This document shows, one piece after another, positions 25,092-34,702 of a stretch of DNA of 64,000 nt. The number at the start of each line of letters is the position of its first letter. Within the stretch, counting starts at the first letter, position 1. The stretch is from Salinivenus sp. (GTDB taxonomy: Bacteria > Bacteroidota > Rhodothermia > Rhodothermales > Salinibacteraceae), in the NCBI GenBank assembly GCA_018609755.1, contig JAHENZ010000049.1:24771-88770 (forward strand), written 5' to 3'. The notes under the pieces are model-generated. The model saw only the letters and a program-made list of their open reading frames with translations, was not told the origin of the DNA and did not search any database. Made by a program: the position numbers and the translations under genes.

Positions 25092-25784
25092 ATGCGCTCA
25101 GTTCCTCCCGGATGCTTTGCCCTTCTGTTCCTAGGGGTTCTCCTTCTGCTGCCCTTCCTCCTGGCGAATGCGATGCTTGCTGCCCTCGGCAAGCTCGGAC
25201 TCGGGCCCACGAGCTCGATTCTCATCGCCGGAGGAATTTTTCTCGGAGGTGCGATGAACGTACCGGTAGGTCGGGTCGAGCACGAACGCACCGTCGAGTA
25301 CCTGCCCAACCGGCTGCTGGGACTGCATCGGTTGTTCTCGCGGCCGGTCCAGCAACGGACGTACACGGTCATTGCCGTAAACGTGGGGGGATGCCTAGTG
25401 CCAACGGCCCTCGCAGGCTATCAGGTCGCGCGGCTCACAATGGAGGCCCCGACGGTTCTTCCTGCCGCCCTCCTTTCGTTGATTGTGAACGTCGCGGTAT
25501 GCTACTACGTGGCCCGTCCCGTCCCCGATACAGGCATCACGATGCCTCCGATCGTACCGGCGGGGGCCGCGGCTCTCTGCGCACTACTGCTCACTCCCGA
25601 ATGGGCGCCGCCCGTCGCATTTATGGCGGGGGTGCTCGGCCCACTCCTCGGGGCCGACATCCTTCACCTCGACGATATTGCGGAAATCGGAACCGGAATG
25701 GCAAGCATCGGCGGAGCCGGGACCTTTGATGGGATTGTCCTTTCAGGTCTCGTCGCCACCCTCCTCGCTCCCGGTGCTCTGTAG
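25092..25784 (+). CDS. DUF1614 family integral membrane protein
   Basis: A 230-residue membrane protein with about six hydrophobic segments. Family markers are the loop GGAMNVPVGRVE after the second helix, INVGGCLVP-type AVNVGGCLVPTALAGYQ, the pair ARPVPDTGITMPPIVPAG, and the final GADILHLDDIAEIGTGMASI GGAGTFDGI pattern. DUF1614 proteins occur in archaea and bacteria; their function is unknown, though the buried Asp and Pro residues suggest a transporter-like core. Last gene of the probable three-gene unit. Confidence 0.85.
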   Translation: MRSVPPGCFALLFLGVLLLLPFLLANAMLAALGKLGLGPTSSILIAGGIFLGGAMNVPVGRVEHERTVEYLPNRLLGLHRLFSRPVQQRTYTVIAVNVGGCLVPTALAGYQVARLTMEAPTVLPAALLSLIVNVAVCYYVARPVPDTGITMPPIVPAGAAALCALLLTPEWAPPVAFMAGVLGPLLGADILHLDDIAEIGTGMASIGGAGTFDGIVLSGLVATLLAPGAL

Positions 25785-25797
25785 CCTGCCCCTCTCA

Positions 25798-25834
25798 ATA
25801 AAAACGCCCGCCTCAACCGAAGTCGAGGCAGGCG
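25798..25834 (-). terminator. Rho-independent terminator of the cold-shock gene
   Basis: CGCCCGCCTC (25805-25814) pairs with GAGGCAGGCG (25825-25834), one mismatch. On the minus strand it is followed by TTTTTATTG. On the plus strand it may also stop transcripts from the DUF1614 gene. Confidence 0.85.
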
Positions 25835-25883
25835 TGTCTTATCGTCTGCAATTTTGCTCCAGGGAGCAAAACGCTAATCGCGG

Positions 25884-26114
25884 TTAGAGCATGTTGGGAC
25901 TTGAGCCTTCCATACGCCGGACGTTGATCGCACTGGTGCCCTTCGGCGTCTGCTCGGTGTCATATTCTACCGACTCGCCGTCGCGCAGGCTGTCTTCGAA
26001 ATCAAGGCCGCTGACGTTGTTGCGGTGCACGAAGACATCCGTGCTACCGTCCTGCGGCTTGATGAATCCGTAGCCCTTTTCGCTGCTAAACCACTTTACT
26101 TTTCCGCTTTGCAT
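25884..26114 (-). CDS. Cold-shock protein (CspA family)
   Basis: A 76-residue single cold-shock domain. The RNA-binding motifs RNP1 (KGYGFIKP, residues 13-20) and RNP2 (VFVHRNNV, 27-34) are intact, and it begins MQSGKVKWFSSEK. Such proteins bind single-stranded RNA and melt secondary structure. The C-terminus has a short extension (RRMEGSSPNML). The frame continues upstream to 26387 but that part overlaps the tRNA side and lacks coding character, so the ATG at 26114 is used. A leader of unknown length precedes it, and a terminator follows at 25798-25834. Confidence 0.95.
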   Translation of the reverse strand: MQSGKVKWFSSEKGYGFIKPQDGSTDVFVHRNNVSGLDFEDSLRDGESVEYDTEQTPKGTSAINVRRMEGSSPNML

Positions 26115-26387
26115 AAAAATCCTTGTGTAGATTGTTGGTGCTTCACCCCACGCGCATTCGACTGGAAACGAGGGACGAAACGACCCTTTCCGACACCGCG
26201 GCGATGGTGACGCTTGTTGTATAATGATGAACCTACCACGCCCCTCCCTCAAGGGGGTTCCCGGAAGTTGTCCCTCTGCGCATTCTTCACCAAGCCGTGG
26301 GTGCCCCTCTCGGCCCCAGTTCACGGGGATTGCACCGAGCACCGCGAACTCAACTCTTGGCAGGTACGTACTGGCATAATCAGACAC

Positions 26388-26462
26388 GGGCCTGTAGCTC
26401 AGCCTGGATAGAGCATCGGCCTTCGGAGCCGAGTGTCGGGGGTTCGAATCCTCCCGGGCCCG
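26388..26462 (+). tRNA. tRNA-Arg (anticodon TCG)
   Basis: A 75-base cloverleaf. Acceptor stem GGGCCTG/CGGGCCC (one G-T pair), D arm GCTC...GAGC, anticodon stem TCGGC/GCCGA with loop CTTCGGA (anticodon TCG, reads CGA), variable loop GTGTC, and T arm GGGGG-TTCGAAT-CCTCC. Discriminator base G. No CCA is encoded. It is followed by a T-run (26463-26468). Confidence 0.93.
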
Positions 26463-26831
26463 CTTTTTCCTGCTCCCCCCTCTGAATCGGTTTTTCTGGT
26501 TCGTACCCGTTCACTTGCCTTCTGCCGTTCCCTTGCTTCCTTCCTCTCCGGGGCGAGCAGAACATACGCCACGCACCGACGATTAATTCAGAGACTGCCG
26601 GTCTGACATTCGGATCCGGACGGACGTGAGCGATTTTGTCAGAGCCCGTGTTGCCGTGCCGCAGAATGTCATCTGGTTTCCTGCACTGAAGCTTGGTGCG
26701 GATCTTGTTCAAGAAGACATTGGGTACTGAGATTTGCCTTCGGATGAGAATTCTCTTTTGCGAGAGGATAATCTCGTTCTGAACGACCTCCTCGTCGCGC
26801 TTGCCTTTTCATCCATCACCCATTGCCGTCT
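26463..26831. other. Intergenic region after the tRNA, no gene seen
   Basis: About 370 bases. It starts with a short T-run that may end the tRNA transcript. No integrase, attachment-site repeat of the tRNA 3' end or supported frame was found, so there is no sign of an island at this tRNA. Confidence 0.45.
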
Positions 26832-27206
26832 ATGAGTTCTACGTCGAATTATTGCCTGAAGGGTCCGCAGGATCAGATTGTCGGTTTCCAGCTTGACGCT
26901 GAGGAACTGGGCCACGAGATCTATGACCTCCTGGACTGGGCAGACGAACACTTCTCGTCTCACTCCGTCCAGCAAACCGATACTCAGGTATACATCTACT
27001 CCGAGACGGCCCGGGAGACGCTTTCCTCGGATGAGATCCGGACCGAACCAATTTCGATCGAAAACAACGATCGCTGCGACCGACCCGGAAGCGGACCTGG
27101 AAGCGGCGGCTCGCCGGGAGGCTCTGGCGGGGGCGGCTCTGCCGGCGACGACCCAGTCCCCAGCAACGATGGTGGAGGAGCGACCGCCGAGACTGCTGGT
27201 CTCTAA
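26832..27206 (+). CDS. Hypothetical protein with glycine-rich disordered tail
   Basis: A 124-residue protein I do not recognise. Residues 1-75 look folded and acidic (QIVGFQLDAEELGHEIYDLL, then WADEHFSS and TQVYIYSETARETLSSDEI). Residues about 82-124 are a low-complexity tail of Gly, Ser, Asp and Pro. Composition of the first part matches this genome's genes, and the ATG at 26832 is preceded by no obvious Shine-Dalgarno. It stands alone between the tRNA and the convergent ftsE. Confidence 0.5.
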   Translation: MSSTSNYCLKGPQDQIVGFQLDAEELGHEIYDLLDWADEHFSSHSVQQTDTQVYIYSETARETLSSDEIRTEPISIENNDRCDRPGSGPGSGGSPGGSGGGGSAGDDPVPSNDGGGATAETAGL

Positions 27207-27502
27207 CGTTAGCCGCGTCTCTTCCCCTACTCGGCTGGGGCGGTCTGTGCTCGTTCCCTCCCTCCCCGCCTCTGCGCAGTCGCGGCGTCTTGCTCCCTCT
27301 TGCGCTGCACTCCCCTCTCAGACCGCCCATTCTGTGGCTTCGGTTGGCCTTATGCCGGGAAACCCCGAATCCATCCAGGGCCCGGGCAATCTCAGTTCCA
27401 GGGCATAGCACCAGTTCACTTCCGACGGAGAGGATCCCCCTCGTTTTTCCGATCCTCTAAAGAAGAAGTCTTTTCGGCCTTGCGGCGGTTTGGGTAGTGA
27501 CT

Positions 27503-28186
27503 CTAAAGCGTCTCGGGGTCGATCTCCACAACCTGACCATTCATCAGGGCGTAGGTCTGCGCGGGGTAGGATTTCACGAGGCGGTAATCGTGCGTGGCCG
27601 TGAGCAGGGTCATGCCCTGCTTGTGAAGGCTCACCAGGAGTTCCTGAATCTCGTCGGCCACGACGGGGTCAAGATTCCCCGTCGGCTCATCGGCCAGAAG
27701 CACCCAGGGATCGTTGGCAATGGCCCGGGCAATGACGATGCGTTGCTGCTCCCCTCCTGACAGTTCGTGCGGATAGCTATTTCGCTTGTGGCTGAGACCG
27801 ACTCGGGCCAGGGACTTCAGGACTTCGCTTTTGACCTGTGACTGTTTTTTGCCAGTGGCATAAAGGGCAAACGCCACGTTCTCGTAGGCGCTGCGATCGG
27901 GCAGAAGCTGAAAGTCCTGGAAGACCACGCCGATCGAGCGGCGAAGATAGGGAATGTCTTCTTCGCTAATGAGGTCAGACCGGTAATCCCCAATCTGGGC
28001 GACCCCGGAATCAGGAAAGAGGTCCATGTAGAGCAGCCGCAGAATCGTACTTTTGCCACTCCCCGTCGGCCCGACGAGGTAGGCCATCTCCGACCGTCCG
28101 AGGTGCAAATTGACCTCTTCCAGCACGGGTCGGTGCCGCCCATTCGGTAGATGGAAGGATACGGAGACGTTCTTGAGATCAATCAT
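27503..28186 (-). CDS. ftsE: Cell-division ABC ATPase FtsE
   Basis: A 227-residue ABC ATPase, exactly FtsE size. Walker [10 protein letters not shown] lies at 39-47, the Q-loop at [20 protein letters not shown] (87-106), the signature LSGGEQQR near 142-149, Walker [13 protein letters not shown] near 162-173, and the switch His in TATHD. With membrane partner FtsX it activates peptidoglycan hydrolases at the septum. The QDFQLL and GNLD details fit FtsE rather than LolD. No ftsX is adjacent, as is usual for Bacteroidota. It ends a minus-strand run and is separated from the methyltransferase gene by 195 bases. Confidence 0.9.
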   Translation of the reverse strand: MIDLKNVSVSFHLPNGRHRPVLEEVNLHLGRSEMAYLVGPTGSGKSTILRLLYMDLFPDSGVAQIGDYRSDLISEEDIPYLRRSIGVVFQDFQLLPDRSAYENVAFALYATGKKQSQVKSEVLKSLARVGLSHKRNSYPHELSGGEQQRIVIARAIANDPWVLLADEPTGNLDPVVADEIQELLVSLHKQGMTLLTATHDYRLVKSYPAQTYALMNGQVVEIDPETL

Positions 28187-28381
28187 TCGCTTGACGCTCT
28201 ATCCGGTACAAAGTGGCCGGGTGGGTCCGCGGCTATGTTCAGAAACAGATGTGCGTTTGAGCACTGACGATCCACGATTGGAGTAATCAGTACTCTGTCA
28301 GGTATCTTCTTTGGGGATCGAAGCGAACTCAAAATCCCTAAGGCAGGTCGCTTCAAGCAGCAGTAAGCAGCACAGCATCCC

Positions 28382-29158
28382 TCAACGTTCCGAATTTGGG
28401 CCCAAGGCCGGACGGCTCAACACCCAATGCACCCGGTAGCTCTCGTCGTGCGCCGGATCGGTCGTGAACGCATCATACGACGCGTCAATCGTTAGGGGGG
28501 ATTTTTCAATCAGGGATTGGACCTCATGCCGAGAATAGGCTCGCTGGACGTGCCGCTCCGTCCAGTGCTCTCCGTTGACGGTGAGCTCAAAGATTGTCTC
28601 GTGGCGGCGCGTCTCCGGATCGTATCGGTTTTCTCGTACGAACGAGAAGTCGTCCGTAGCTCCTTCGTCCACGAACCGACTGTGATTCGCCTTGGAGTTG
28701 GCCGGGGTGCTCTGATCAACAATCGCGATCCCGCCTGGACGGAGGAGCTGGTGAATCCGTTTCAACAGCGCCTGCACGTCGGTAGTGTCGAGTAGGTAAT
28801 TCAACCCGTCGTAGACGAGAATGACGGCGTCGACGGGGGATTGAAGGTCCAGCCCGTCGAGCGAGACGGTCGTGAAGTCTGCCTGCATGCAGCGGATGGG
28901 AGCCGCGTCGGGGAGTTTGTCCCGCGCTCGCTCCAGCATGGGCTCGGATCCATCGGTGAGCAGGTAGCGGTACTCCCCAAGGGGCTGAAGCCGACGGGCC
29001 AGCGAGCCGGTCCCCCCTCCCAGCTCCACCACCGTCTCGATCTCCCCCTCGTGCTCTCGAAGGAGGTGGAAGAGATAGGTCGCCCACGCGTCGTAGTCTA
29101 CGTGCCGCATCACGAAATCGTACCCAGCGGCGAGGACGCTGTAGGGCTCCGCAGACAT
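28382..29158 (-). CDS. Class I SAM-dependent methyltransferase
   Basis: A 258-residue methyltransferase. The SAM-binding motif I is VVELGGGTGSLARRL (43-57), motif II is YLLTDGSEPMLERAR, and the acidic motif leading to LVYDGLNYLLD and LLRPGGIAIVD follow in order. The C-terminal beta-rich part (RYDPETRRHETIFELTVNGE) resembles small-molecule methyltransferases. Substrate unknown. It begins 41 bases after pdxA on the same strand and is probably co-transcribed. Confidence 0.85.
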   Translation of the reverse strand: MSAEPYSVLAAGYDFVMRHVDYDAWATYLFHLLREHEGEIETVVELGGGTGSLARRLQPLGEYRYLLTDGSEPMLERARDKLPDAAPIRCMQADFTTVSLDGLDLQSPVDAVILVYDGLNYLLDTTDVQALLKRIHQLLRPGGIAIVDQSTPANSKANHSRFVDEGATDDFSFVRENRYDPETRRHETIFELTVNGEHWTERHVQRAYSRHEVQSLIEKSPLTIDASYDAFTTDPAHDESYRVHWVLSRPALGPNSER

Positions 29159-29199
29159 GAATTAAGAAGGCGGGGACGAAAAGCCAATGACACGCGGAT

Positions 29200-30270
29200 C
29201 TACGCGGCGGTCTCGGTTTGCTGTTGTCGATGCCGTGCAACTGCAACCGCCAACTCCAGGGCACTGCGCATGCTTCCGGGCAGGGCCATGCCCTTTCCGG
29301 CAATCCCGTGCGCCGTGCCGTGATCGGGGGACGTGCGCACGATGGGTAGACCTGCCGTGTAGTTGACGCCGTGATCGAACGCGAGCGCCTTGAACGGCAC
29401 AAGGCCCTGATCGTGGTACATCGCTAAGACCGCGTCGAAGTCCGCATCCAGTTGGGTGGCGAAATACCCGTCCGCGGCCATCGGCCCTTCGACCCGAAAG
29501 CCTTCCTGACGGGCGGCCTCCAGGGCCGGGGAGATGACCTCATCTTCCTCTCCGCCGAACGCGCCGGCCTCGCCCGCATGGGGATTCAGGCCCAACACGG
29601 CAATTTTCGGGTCCTCGATCGCAAAGTCCTTTCGTAGCGATGCGTCTATCACGCGCAGTTTTTCGAGGATTGCTTCTTCTGTGACCAGTGCAGGCACCTC
29701 CGAGAGTGCCACGTGGCTGGTCACGAGTCCCACGCGTAGCCCCCCAGCCACCATCATCATGGTGGGTTTCGCACTGCCGGTCCGTTCAGCAATAAATTCG
29801 GTGTGTCCCGGCACATTGTACCCAGCCTTATTAATGGCCGCTTTCGAAATGGGAGCCGTGGCCATCGCATCCACCGCTCCGCTCTGACAGGCATCCACGG
29901 CTCGTTCCACGGCCCGCATCGCCAACCGTCCGGCGGCGGCTGTCACCGCGCCGAAGGTGACCGGCGGCTCGTCCTCCTCGGCCACGTCCAGCAGCGCCAC
30001 ATCCCCGTGGGGCACCTCCTCGGGCACCTCGTCCACCACGTGGATGTCGAGGTCGGAAAACCCGAGGACGTCGGCGTGTACTCGGAGCACGTGCGCCGAT
30101 CCCACGAGCACCGGCGTCATGGACGGCATGAGGCTCGGGTCGTGAAGACTCTTCAGGACGACCTCGGGCCCAATCCCGTTCGGGTCCCCCAACGTGATCG
30201 CCACGCGGGTGGGCGCCCCATTCGGGGCGGGCGGTTCAGGACGCTGAAACGTGGGACGTTGTATGCGCAT
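29200..30270 (-). CDS. pdxA: 4-hydroxythreonine-4-phosphate dehydrogenase
   Basis: A 356-residue PdxA (usual about 330). It oxidises 4-phosphohydroxy-L-threonine with NAD in pyridoxal phosphate synthesis (the DXP-dependent route). The start RVAITLGDPNGIGPEVVLKS, the central ATAPISKAAINKAGYNVPGH with the metal-binding His, VLGLNPHAGEAG, and the end PFKALAFDHGVNYTAGLP then VRTSPDHGTAHGIAGKG are all characteristic. The ATG at 30270 is preferred to an in-frame TTG at 30291; it still leaves a 20-residue N-terminal extension. Follows pepA by 55 bases. Confidence 0.93.
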   Translation of the reverse strand: MRIQRPTFQRPEPPAPNGAPTRVAITLGDPNGIGPEVVLKSLHDPSLMPSMTPVLVGSAHVLRVHADVLGFSDLDIHVVDEVPEEVPHGDVALLDVAEEDEPPVTFGAVTAAAGRLAMRAVERAVDACQSGAVDAMATAPISKAAINKAGYNVPGHTEFIAERTGSAKPTMMMVAGGLRVGLVTSHVALSEVPALVTEEAILEKLRVIDASLRKDFAIEDPKIAVLGLNPHAGEAGAFGGEEDEVISPALEAARQEGFRVEGPMAADGYFATQLDADFDAVLAMYHDQGLVPFKALAFDHGVNYTAGLPIVRTSPDHGTAHGIAGKGMALPGSMRSALELAVAVARHRQQQTETAA

Positions 30271-30325
30271 GGTGAATGCCGTCAAGTTCAATCAGAGAGA
30301 AGAGCAATAAATGATTTTGCAAGGG

Positions 30326-31831
30326 TCATGCCGGTGTGTGGGTTGCACCGTAGGTCTCAAGATAATCTGCAAGGAGGCGCACTCCAAATCCCGTTCCTCC
30401 TTTCGGCGCGTACCCACTGGGTTCGTCCAAAAAGGCAGGTCCGGCGACGTCCAGATGCAGCCAGGGCGCCTCAACAAAGTGCTCCAGGAATTTGCCGGCG
30501 GTGATGGCCCCTGCTGCCGATCCGCCCACATTCGTGAGGTCGGCGACAGTGCTGTCGAGGAGCTCCTTGTACTCCTCGAACATGGGCAAGGGATGCACGC
30601 GCTCCCCGGTTCGCTCCCCCGCCCGTTGAATGGCGTAGAGCCGCTCGGCCGCCGCATCGGTTTCACTCGCCATGACGCCGGCCGCTTTGGTCCCCAGCGC
30701 CACGATGCAGGATCCGGTGAGAGTGGCTACGTCCACCACAAGGGCGGGGTCGTACGTGGAGGACGCGTACGAGAGGGCGTCGGCCAGTAGGAGCCGTCCC
30801 TCCGCGTCGGTATTCATGACCTCAACGGTCGCACCCGAATGCATTTCGATGACGTCCCCCGGCACGTAGGCCTTGCGCCCCGGTCGGTTGTCGGTTGCGG
30901 GGAGAAGTCCGACCACGTTGAGGGGGACCTGCAGGTCGGCCAGCGCCTCGAACAGTCCTACGACCGCCGCCGCGCCGCCCATGTCGGACTTCATCTTGTC
31001 CATCGAGCCCTTCGTGTCTTTCAGCGAAAGACCGCCGGTATCGAACATGACCCCTTTTCCAACGACGACGATGGGCCGTTCGTTGGGGGCGTCGTCCGGC
31101 TGCCAGCGCAGGAGGGAGAACGTAGGAGGATCGAAGCTGCCCCGATTCACGGCCAGGAGACCGCCCATTCCTTCCTCTCGGATGCGATCTTCCCCCCACG
31201 TTTCGACGTCGTAGCCGTGCTTTGCCCCCGACTCCGCCACGAGGCGAGCGAATGCCTCGGCCGTCTTGTCGTGGGGCGATCGGTTGACAAGGTCGCGCGC
31301 CGTGCCGGTCGCTTCAGCCAGCCGCCGGCCCCGCTCGGTGCCGGACCGAACGGCCGCTTCCTCGTGTTCGTCCACGTGAACGACAAACGAATCCGGACCC
31401 GAAAAGCCGTCATCCGTTTTGTAGCGCCGATACTGATAGGCTCCCAGCACAAAGCCCTCGACGAGGGCCTGTGCCGTCGTGTCGTCGTCCATCCCCCCTT
31501 CTTCGGGAAGGAGGCACGCGACCGCTTCCGCCTCATGCGTGCGGGCCGTTTCACTTGCCGCGGCCATTCCCCGCCGCACCGCGTCGGCGTCGAGGTCTGC
31601 AGCCGCCCCCAGCCCGACGAACGCCGCCCGAGGAGCGACGGTCGTCTCCGGATATACCACTCGAACGTCTCCCTCTTTTCCCTCAAAGTCCGCTGCGGCC
31701 CTGGAAAGCGCTGCCCCAAGCCGGTTCGAAAGCGCATGAATGAGAGAGTCAGACAGGTCCTGCGTGACAGGAATCAGCAGGAGGTCGACGTCCAGGTCGA
31801 CCGGAGCGTTCGATGTGGTCGAGACAGTCAT
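30326..31831 (-). CDS. pepA: Leucyl aminopeptidase (M17 family)
   Basis: A 501-residue cytosol aminopeptidase (E. coli PepA 503). The catalytic domain shows the two-metal site in order: VVGKGVMFDTGGLSLKD, MKSDMGGAAAV, and the family signature NTDAEGRLLLAD; the catalytic Arg lies in the last. The N-terminal domain (1-165) is more divergent, as usual. It removes N-terminal residues from peptides. An extended frame to 31900 adds a Ser/Arg-rich stretch and is not used; the ATG at 31831 is taken. Part of a minus-strand run nrnA-pepA-pdxA. Confidence 0.94.
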   Translation of the reverse strand: MTVSTTSNAPVDLDVDLLLIPVTQDLSDSLIHALSNRLGAALSRAAADFEGKEGDVRVVYPETTVAPRAAFVGLGAAADLDADAVRRGMAAASETARTHEAEAVACLLPEEGGMDDDTTAQALVEGFVLGAYQYRRYKTDDGFSGPDSFVVHVDEHEEAAVRSGTERGRRLAEATGTARDLVNRSPHDKTAEAFARLVAESGAKHGYDVETWGEDRIREEGMGGLLAVNRGSFDPPTFSLLRWQPDDAPNERPIVVVGKGVMFDTGGLSLKDTKGSMDKMKSDMGGAAAVVGLFEALADLQVPLNVVGLLPATDNRPGRKAYVPGDVIEMHSGATVEVMNTDAEGRLLLADALSYASSTYDPALVVDVATLTGSCIVALGTKAAGVMASETDAAAERLYAIQRAGERTGERVHPLPMFEEYKELLDSTVADLTNVGGSAAGAITAGKFLEHFVEAPWLHLDVAGPAFLDEPSGYAPKGGTGFGVRLLADYLETYGATHTPA

Positions 31832-32044
31832 CAATGGAGACAATCGAAAAGAGGAAGATGAACGGACCGGAGACCGCTTTGCACGTCCCTTCGACTCCAA
31901 GATCCGTGTGCAATGATCAGATTAATTGCCCGTTGTGATCCCGTCAACCCTCTTCCTTCTGAGTTGCGCCTGCTTCACACGCAACAAACAGAAGAACGAG
32001 CACTCCCAAACGTCCAATCCACAGACACAGAAATGAAGAAGCTT

Positions 32045-33112
32045 CTACTCGGACTTGCTTCCGAGGAGCGTTTCCAGATAGGCCTCATCCTCAGCCGAGA
32101 GCCCATCCTCCGCCGCATACGGATCCTCAAAGTCGATAAATCGAGGGGCAGCGTCAATGACATCCTCAATGGCCTCCTCAAAGGTAGGCCGTTTCACGTA
32201 GGCACCGGCGGCGTTGCGATGCCCTCCCCCACCAAAGTTCCGGGCCCACTCGTCGACCCGTACGTCGGCTTCGGAGCGGAAGCTGATTTTGGAGCCGTCG
32301 TCCACCTCGGAAAAGAGGAGCGCAGCCTTCACCCCTTCGATGGAAAGAACGTAATTTACGAAGCCCTGCTTGTCGTCCCAGCTTGCGCCGGTGTCCTCCA
32401 CCATGCGTTGGGTCACGACGGAATAGCCGAGCTGGTCGTTATAGCGGAGCCGAATGCGGTTGAGCATACGCCCAAGCAGGCGCAGGCCCGGCATCGACTT
32501 CCGGTCGTAGATCGTCTCGTGGATGGGAGCAGGCTCGATGCCACCCCGTTCCAGAATGTCCGCGATGATGCGGTGGAGACGGGGCGTAACACTGCTATAT
32601 CGAAACGACCCGGTATCGGTCATGATGGCGGTATAGAGGGCCGTCGCGATCTCGGCGTCGATCAGATCGGGGTCCGTCGCCTCGATCATTTCGTAAACCA
32701 GCTCGCCGGTGGCCGCCGCCGTATCGCGGATAAACTCCACGTCGAACCATCCCTCCGGCTGGAGGTGGTGATCAATGAGCACGGTGGTGGCGGTGGCCTC
32801 CCGCACGAGACTCCCGAGCTTTCCAAGACGCTCTTCGCCGTTGGTGTCCAGGACAAAGACGACGTCTGCCTCCGCCAGTGCCTCCTGTTGGCCGAGGGAG
32901 CTGTCGTAAACCTCCACCTGTTGGCTTCCGGGCATCCAGTCAAGGTTGAATCCGACCTCGTCGCTGTTCACCATTGCGACGTGCTTCCCTAGCTTCTGCA
33001 GGAAGCGGGCCAGAGCAACCTGGGAGCCAAGAGCGTCCCCGTCCGGGCCGAGATGGGTCGTTACGAAAAATCGCTCGTTCTCCCGAACAAGCGTAAGGAC
33101 TTCGTCGAGCAT
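32045..33112 (-). CDS. nrnA: DHH-family phosphoesterase (NrnA-like nanoRNase/pAp phosphatase)
   Basis: A 355-residue protein with a DHH and a DHHA1 domain (NrnA about 320). Metal ligands are visible in THLGPDGDALGS (H20, D24, D26), VLDTNG (D89) and IDHH (D114-H116). The C-terminal substrate-binding GGGGHRNAAG follows. Members degrade oligoribonucleotides of 2-5 bases to mononucleotides and dephosphorylate 3'-phosphoadenosine-5'-phosphate; some instead cut cyclic-di-AMP or pGpG. The acidic C-terminal tail (about 35 residues) is extra. Lies 129 bases after galK on the same strand. Confidence 0.88.
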   Translation of the reverse strand: MLDEVLTLVRENERFFVTTHLGPDGDALGSQVALARFLQKLGKHVAMVNSDEVGFNLDWMPGSQQVEVYDSSLGQQEALAEADVVFVLDTNGEERLGKLGSLVREATATTVLIDHHLQPEGWFDVEFIRDTAAATGELVYEMIEATDPDLIDAEIATALYTAIMTDTGSFRYSSVTPRLHRIIADILERGGIEPAPIHETIYDRKSMPGLRLLGRMLNRIRLRYNDQLGYSVVTQRMVEDTGASWDDKQGFVNYVLSIEGVKAALLFSEVDDGSKISFRSEADVRVDEWARNFGGGGHRNAAGAYVKRPTFEEAIEDVIDAAPRFIDFEDPYAAEDGLSAEDEAYLETLLGSKSE

Positions 33113-33241
33113 GCGTCACCGGCGCTCAATGGGTCAGGGTGCCTAGAATAGCCTTCTCCATACGCGACGACGTTGCAATGGGTTCACGGAAATCCATTTT
33201 GACGCTCGCGAGCCGCAGGCCCGGCCCGTCAGAGGAAGAAA

Positions 33242-34402
33242 TTACCCTTCCACGTTCAGACCCGAGGCCGGCTGACAGGCCAGCGTTTCCAGCTCTGCCC
33301 CAAAGCGATCGGCATAGGCGTTTACCACGTTCTGGGCTTCTGCATTGCCGTACCCGGCGCGCGTCCACGCCATCGCCGCCCCGCCAAACCCGGCGCCCGT
33401 CAAGCGAGCCCCCAACACTCCCTCCTGCTCCTTGAGTCGATCCACGACAAAGTCTAGCGCCTCCGTGCTGTTCTCGTAGTCGACCCGTGAGCTCTCGTGG
33501 GATTCGAAAAGAAGTTGTCCCACAGCTTCTCGCTCGCCCGCCTCCAACAGCTCCACCACGCGCTCGGCCCGACGGTGCTCTGTCACCACGTGCCGTGCCC
33601 GCCGATAAAGCCGTTCCGGCAGGTCCGCCTGTACCGCCTCCAACTGTGCGGGCGTCACGTCCACGAGATGCTCTGCCTCACCCGGTCCCAGAAGCTCGCG
33701 CAACCGATCCCGAGCGGCCCGTGCCTCATCAAACCGTTCTTGATAGCCCGAGTCCGAGAGGGCGTGAGCCTGATGCGTCCGAAAGATCCAAAGCCCCGTC
33801 TCCGACGGAAAGGACACCGCAGATGTCTCTTCCGTTCGCGCGTCGAGCCGGACCAGACGGTCGGCCCCGCCCATCGCCACCACCGCCTGGTCCAACAGAC
33901 CGCAGGGCACCCCTACGAACTCATTCTCGGCCCGCCGGGCCAGACGGGCCAGCTCGGCCCGTGTAAATCCGCCGCCGTACGCTGTACTCAACGCCGCTCC
34001 AGTGGCCAACTCCAGCGCCGCACTGGAGCTCAGCCCCGCACCGACCGGCAACGTGCTTTCAACCCAAAGGTCGAACCCCTCCGGCAATTCCAACCCCTCC
34101 GTCCGAAGTACCTCGACCATGCCGAGCACGTAATTGGCCCAGGCCTGCTCCCCGGACTGTCGCTCCACCCGATCGAGATCAAGCTCGAGGCTCGGAAGCG
34201 AGGCCTCGCTCTCCAGCCGGACCCCCCGGTCCGTCCGACGCCTGAGAACCACCTCTACCCGGCGATCAATCGTCGCCCCCAGAACCCAGCCGCCGTTGTA
34301 ATCGGTGTGGTTGCCGATAAATTCCACTCGACCGGGTGCCGTAGCGTGGACGGCGGACGCGTCGAGAGGCGTCGTTGCAGAGCGTTTCGAAGTGACGTCC
34401 AT
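33242..34402 (-). CDS. galK: Galactokinase
   Basis: A 386-residue GHMP kinase (E. coli GalK 382). The galactokinase signature GRVEFIGNHTDYNGG lies near 24-38, the ATP-binding LPVGAGLSSSAAL near 117-129, and the third motif ARLTGAGFGGAAM near 344-356. It phosphorylates galactose to galactose-1-phosphate. The ATG at 34402 is used; an in-frame TTG lies two codons upstream. galT, galE and galM are not adjacent. A secreted beta-galactosidase is encoded 3.6 kb away on the same strand. First gene after a 900-base gene-free region. Confidence 0.93.
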   Translation of the reverse strand: MDVTSKRSATTPLDASAVHATAPGRVEFIGNHTDYNGGWVLGATIDRRVEVVLRRRTDRGVRLESEASLPSLELDLDRVERQSGEQAWANYVLGMVEVLRTEGLELPEGFDLWVESTLPVGAGLSSSAALELATGAALSTAYGGGFTRAELARLARRAENEFVGVPCGLLDQAVVAMGGADRLVRLDARTEETSAVSFPSETGLWIFRTHQAHALSDSGYQERFDEARAARDRLRELLGPGEAEHLVDVTPAQLEAVQADLPERLYRRARHVVTEHRRAERVVELLEAGEREAVGQLLFESHESSRVDYENSTEALDFVVDRLKEQEGVLGARLTGAGFGGAAMAWTRAGYGNAEAQNVVNAYADRFGAELETLACQPASGLNVEG

Positions 34403-34508
34403 GTGCAAAAAACTGTACTGCGAAAAAGGAGTGCCAATAGCATGCTTTAAAGAGGCACTATACGAGTCGTCCCTTTTCGTACCGCTTCAAAGTAGAAATG
34501 GATGACAA

Positions 34509-34531
34509 AAACCGATATATGAAATCGGTTT
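34509..34531. promoter_or_regulatory. Palindrome upstream of galK
   Basis: AAACCGAT (34509-34516) and ATCGGTTT (34524-34531) form a perfect 8-bp inverted repeat with a 7-base spacer, 107 bases upstream of the galK start. It could be an operator or a hairpin; no regulator gene is nearby. Confidence 0.4.
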
Positions 34532-34702
34532 CACAACTGATACTATCAAAACTTTCGTCTGTTCAGTCGTCCCTAGTGCTCAGTCAAGATGACAATGTCG
34601 AGTGTCGAATCGTGCTCTGTCTCCGAAATCTGCTGTCGGTTACGACGTTACGGTTCCATAACCAGCGCTCAACCCGACACGGAGAACGTGACGCAGCACT
34701 AA

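Noticed and set aside
26388..26831. Possible integration site at the tRNA-Arg gene
   Set aside because: No integrase, no duplicated tRNA end and no change in gene style next to it.
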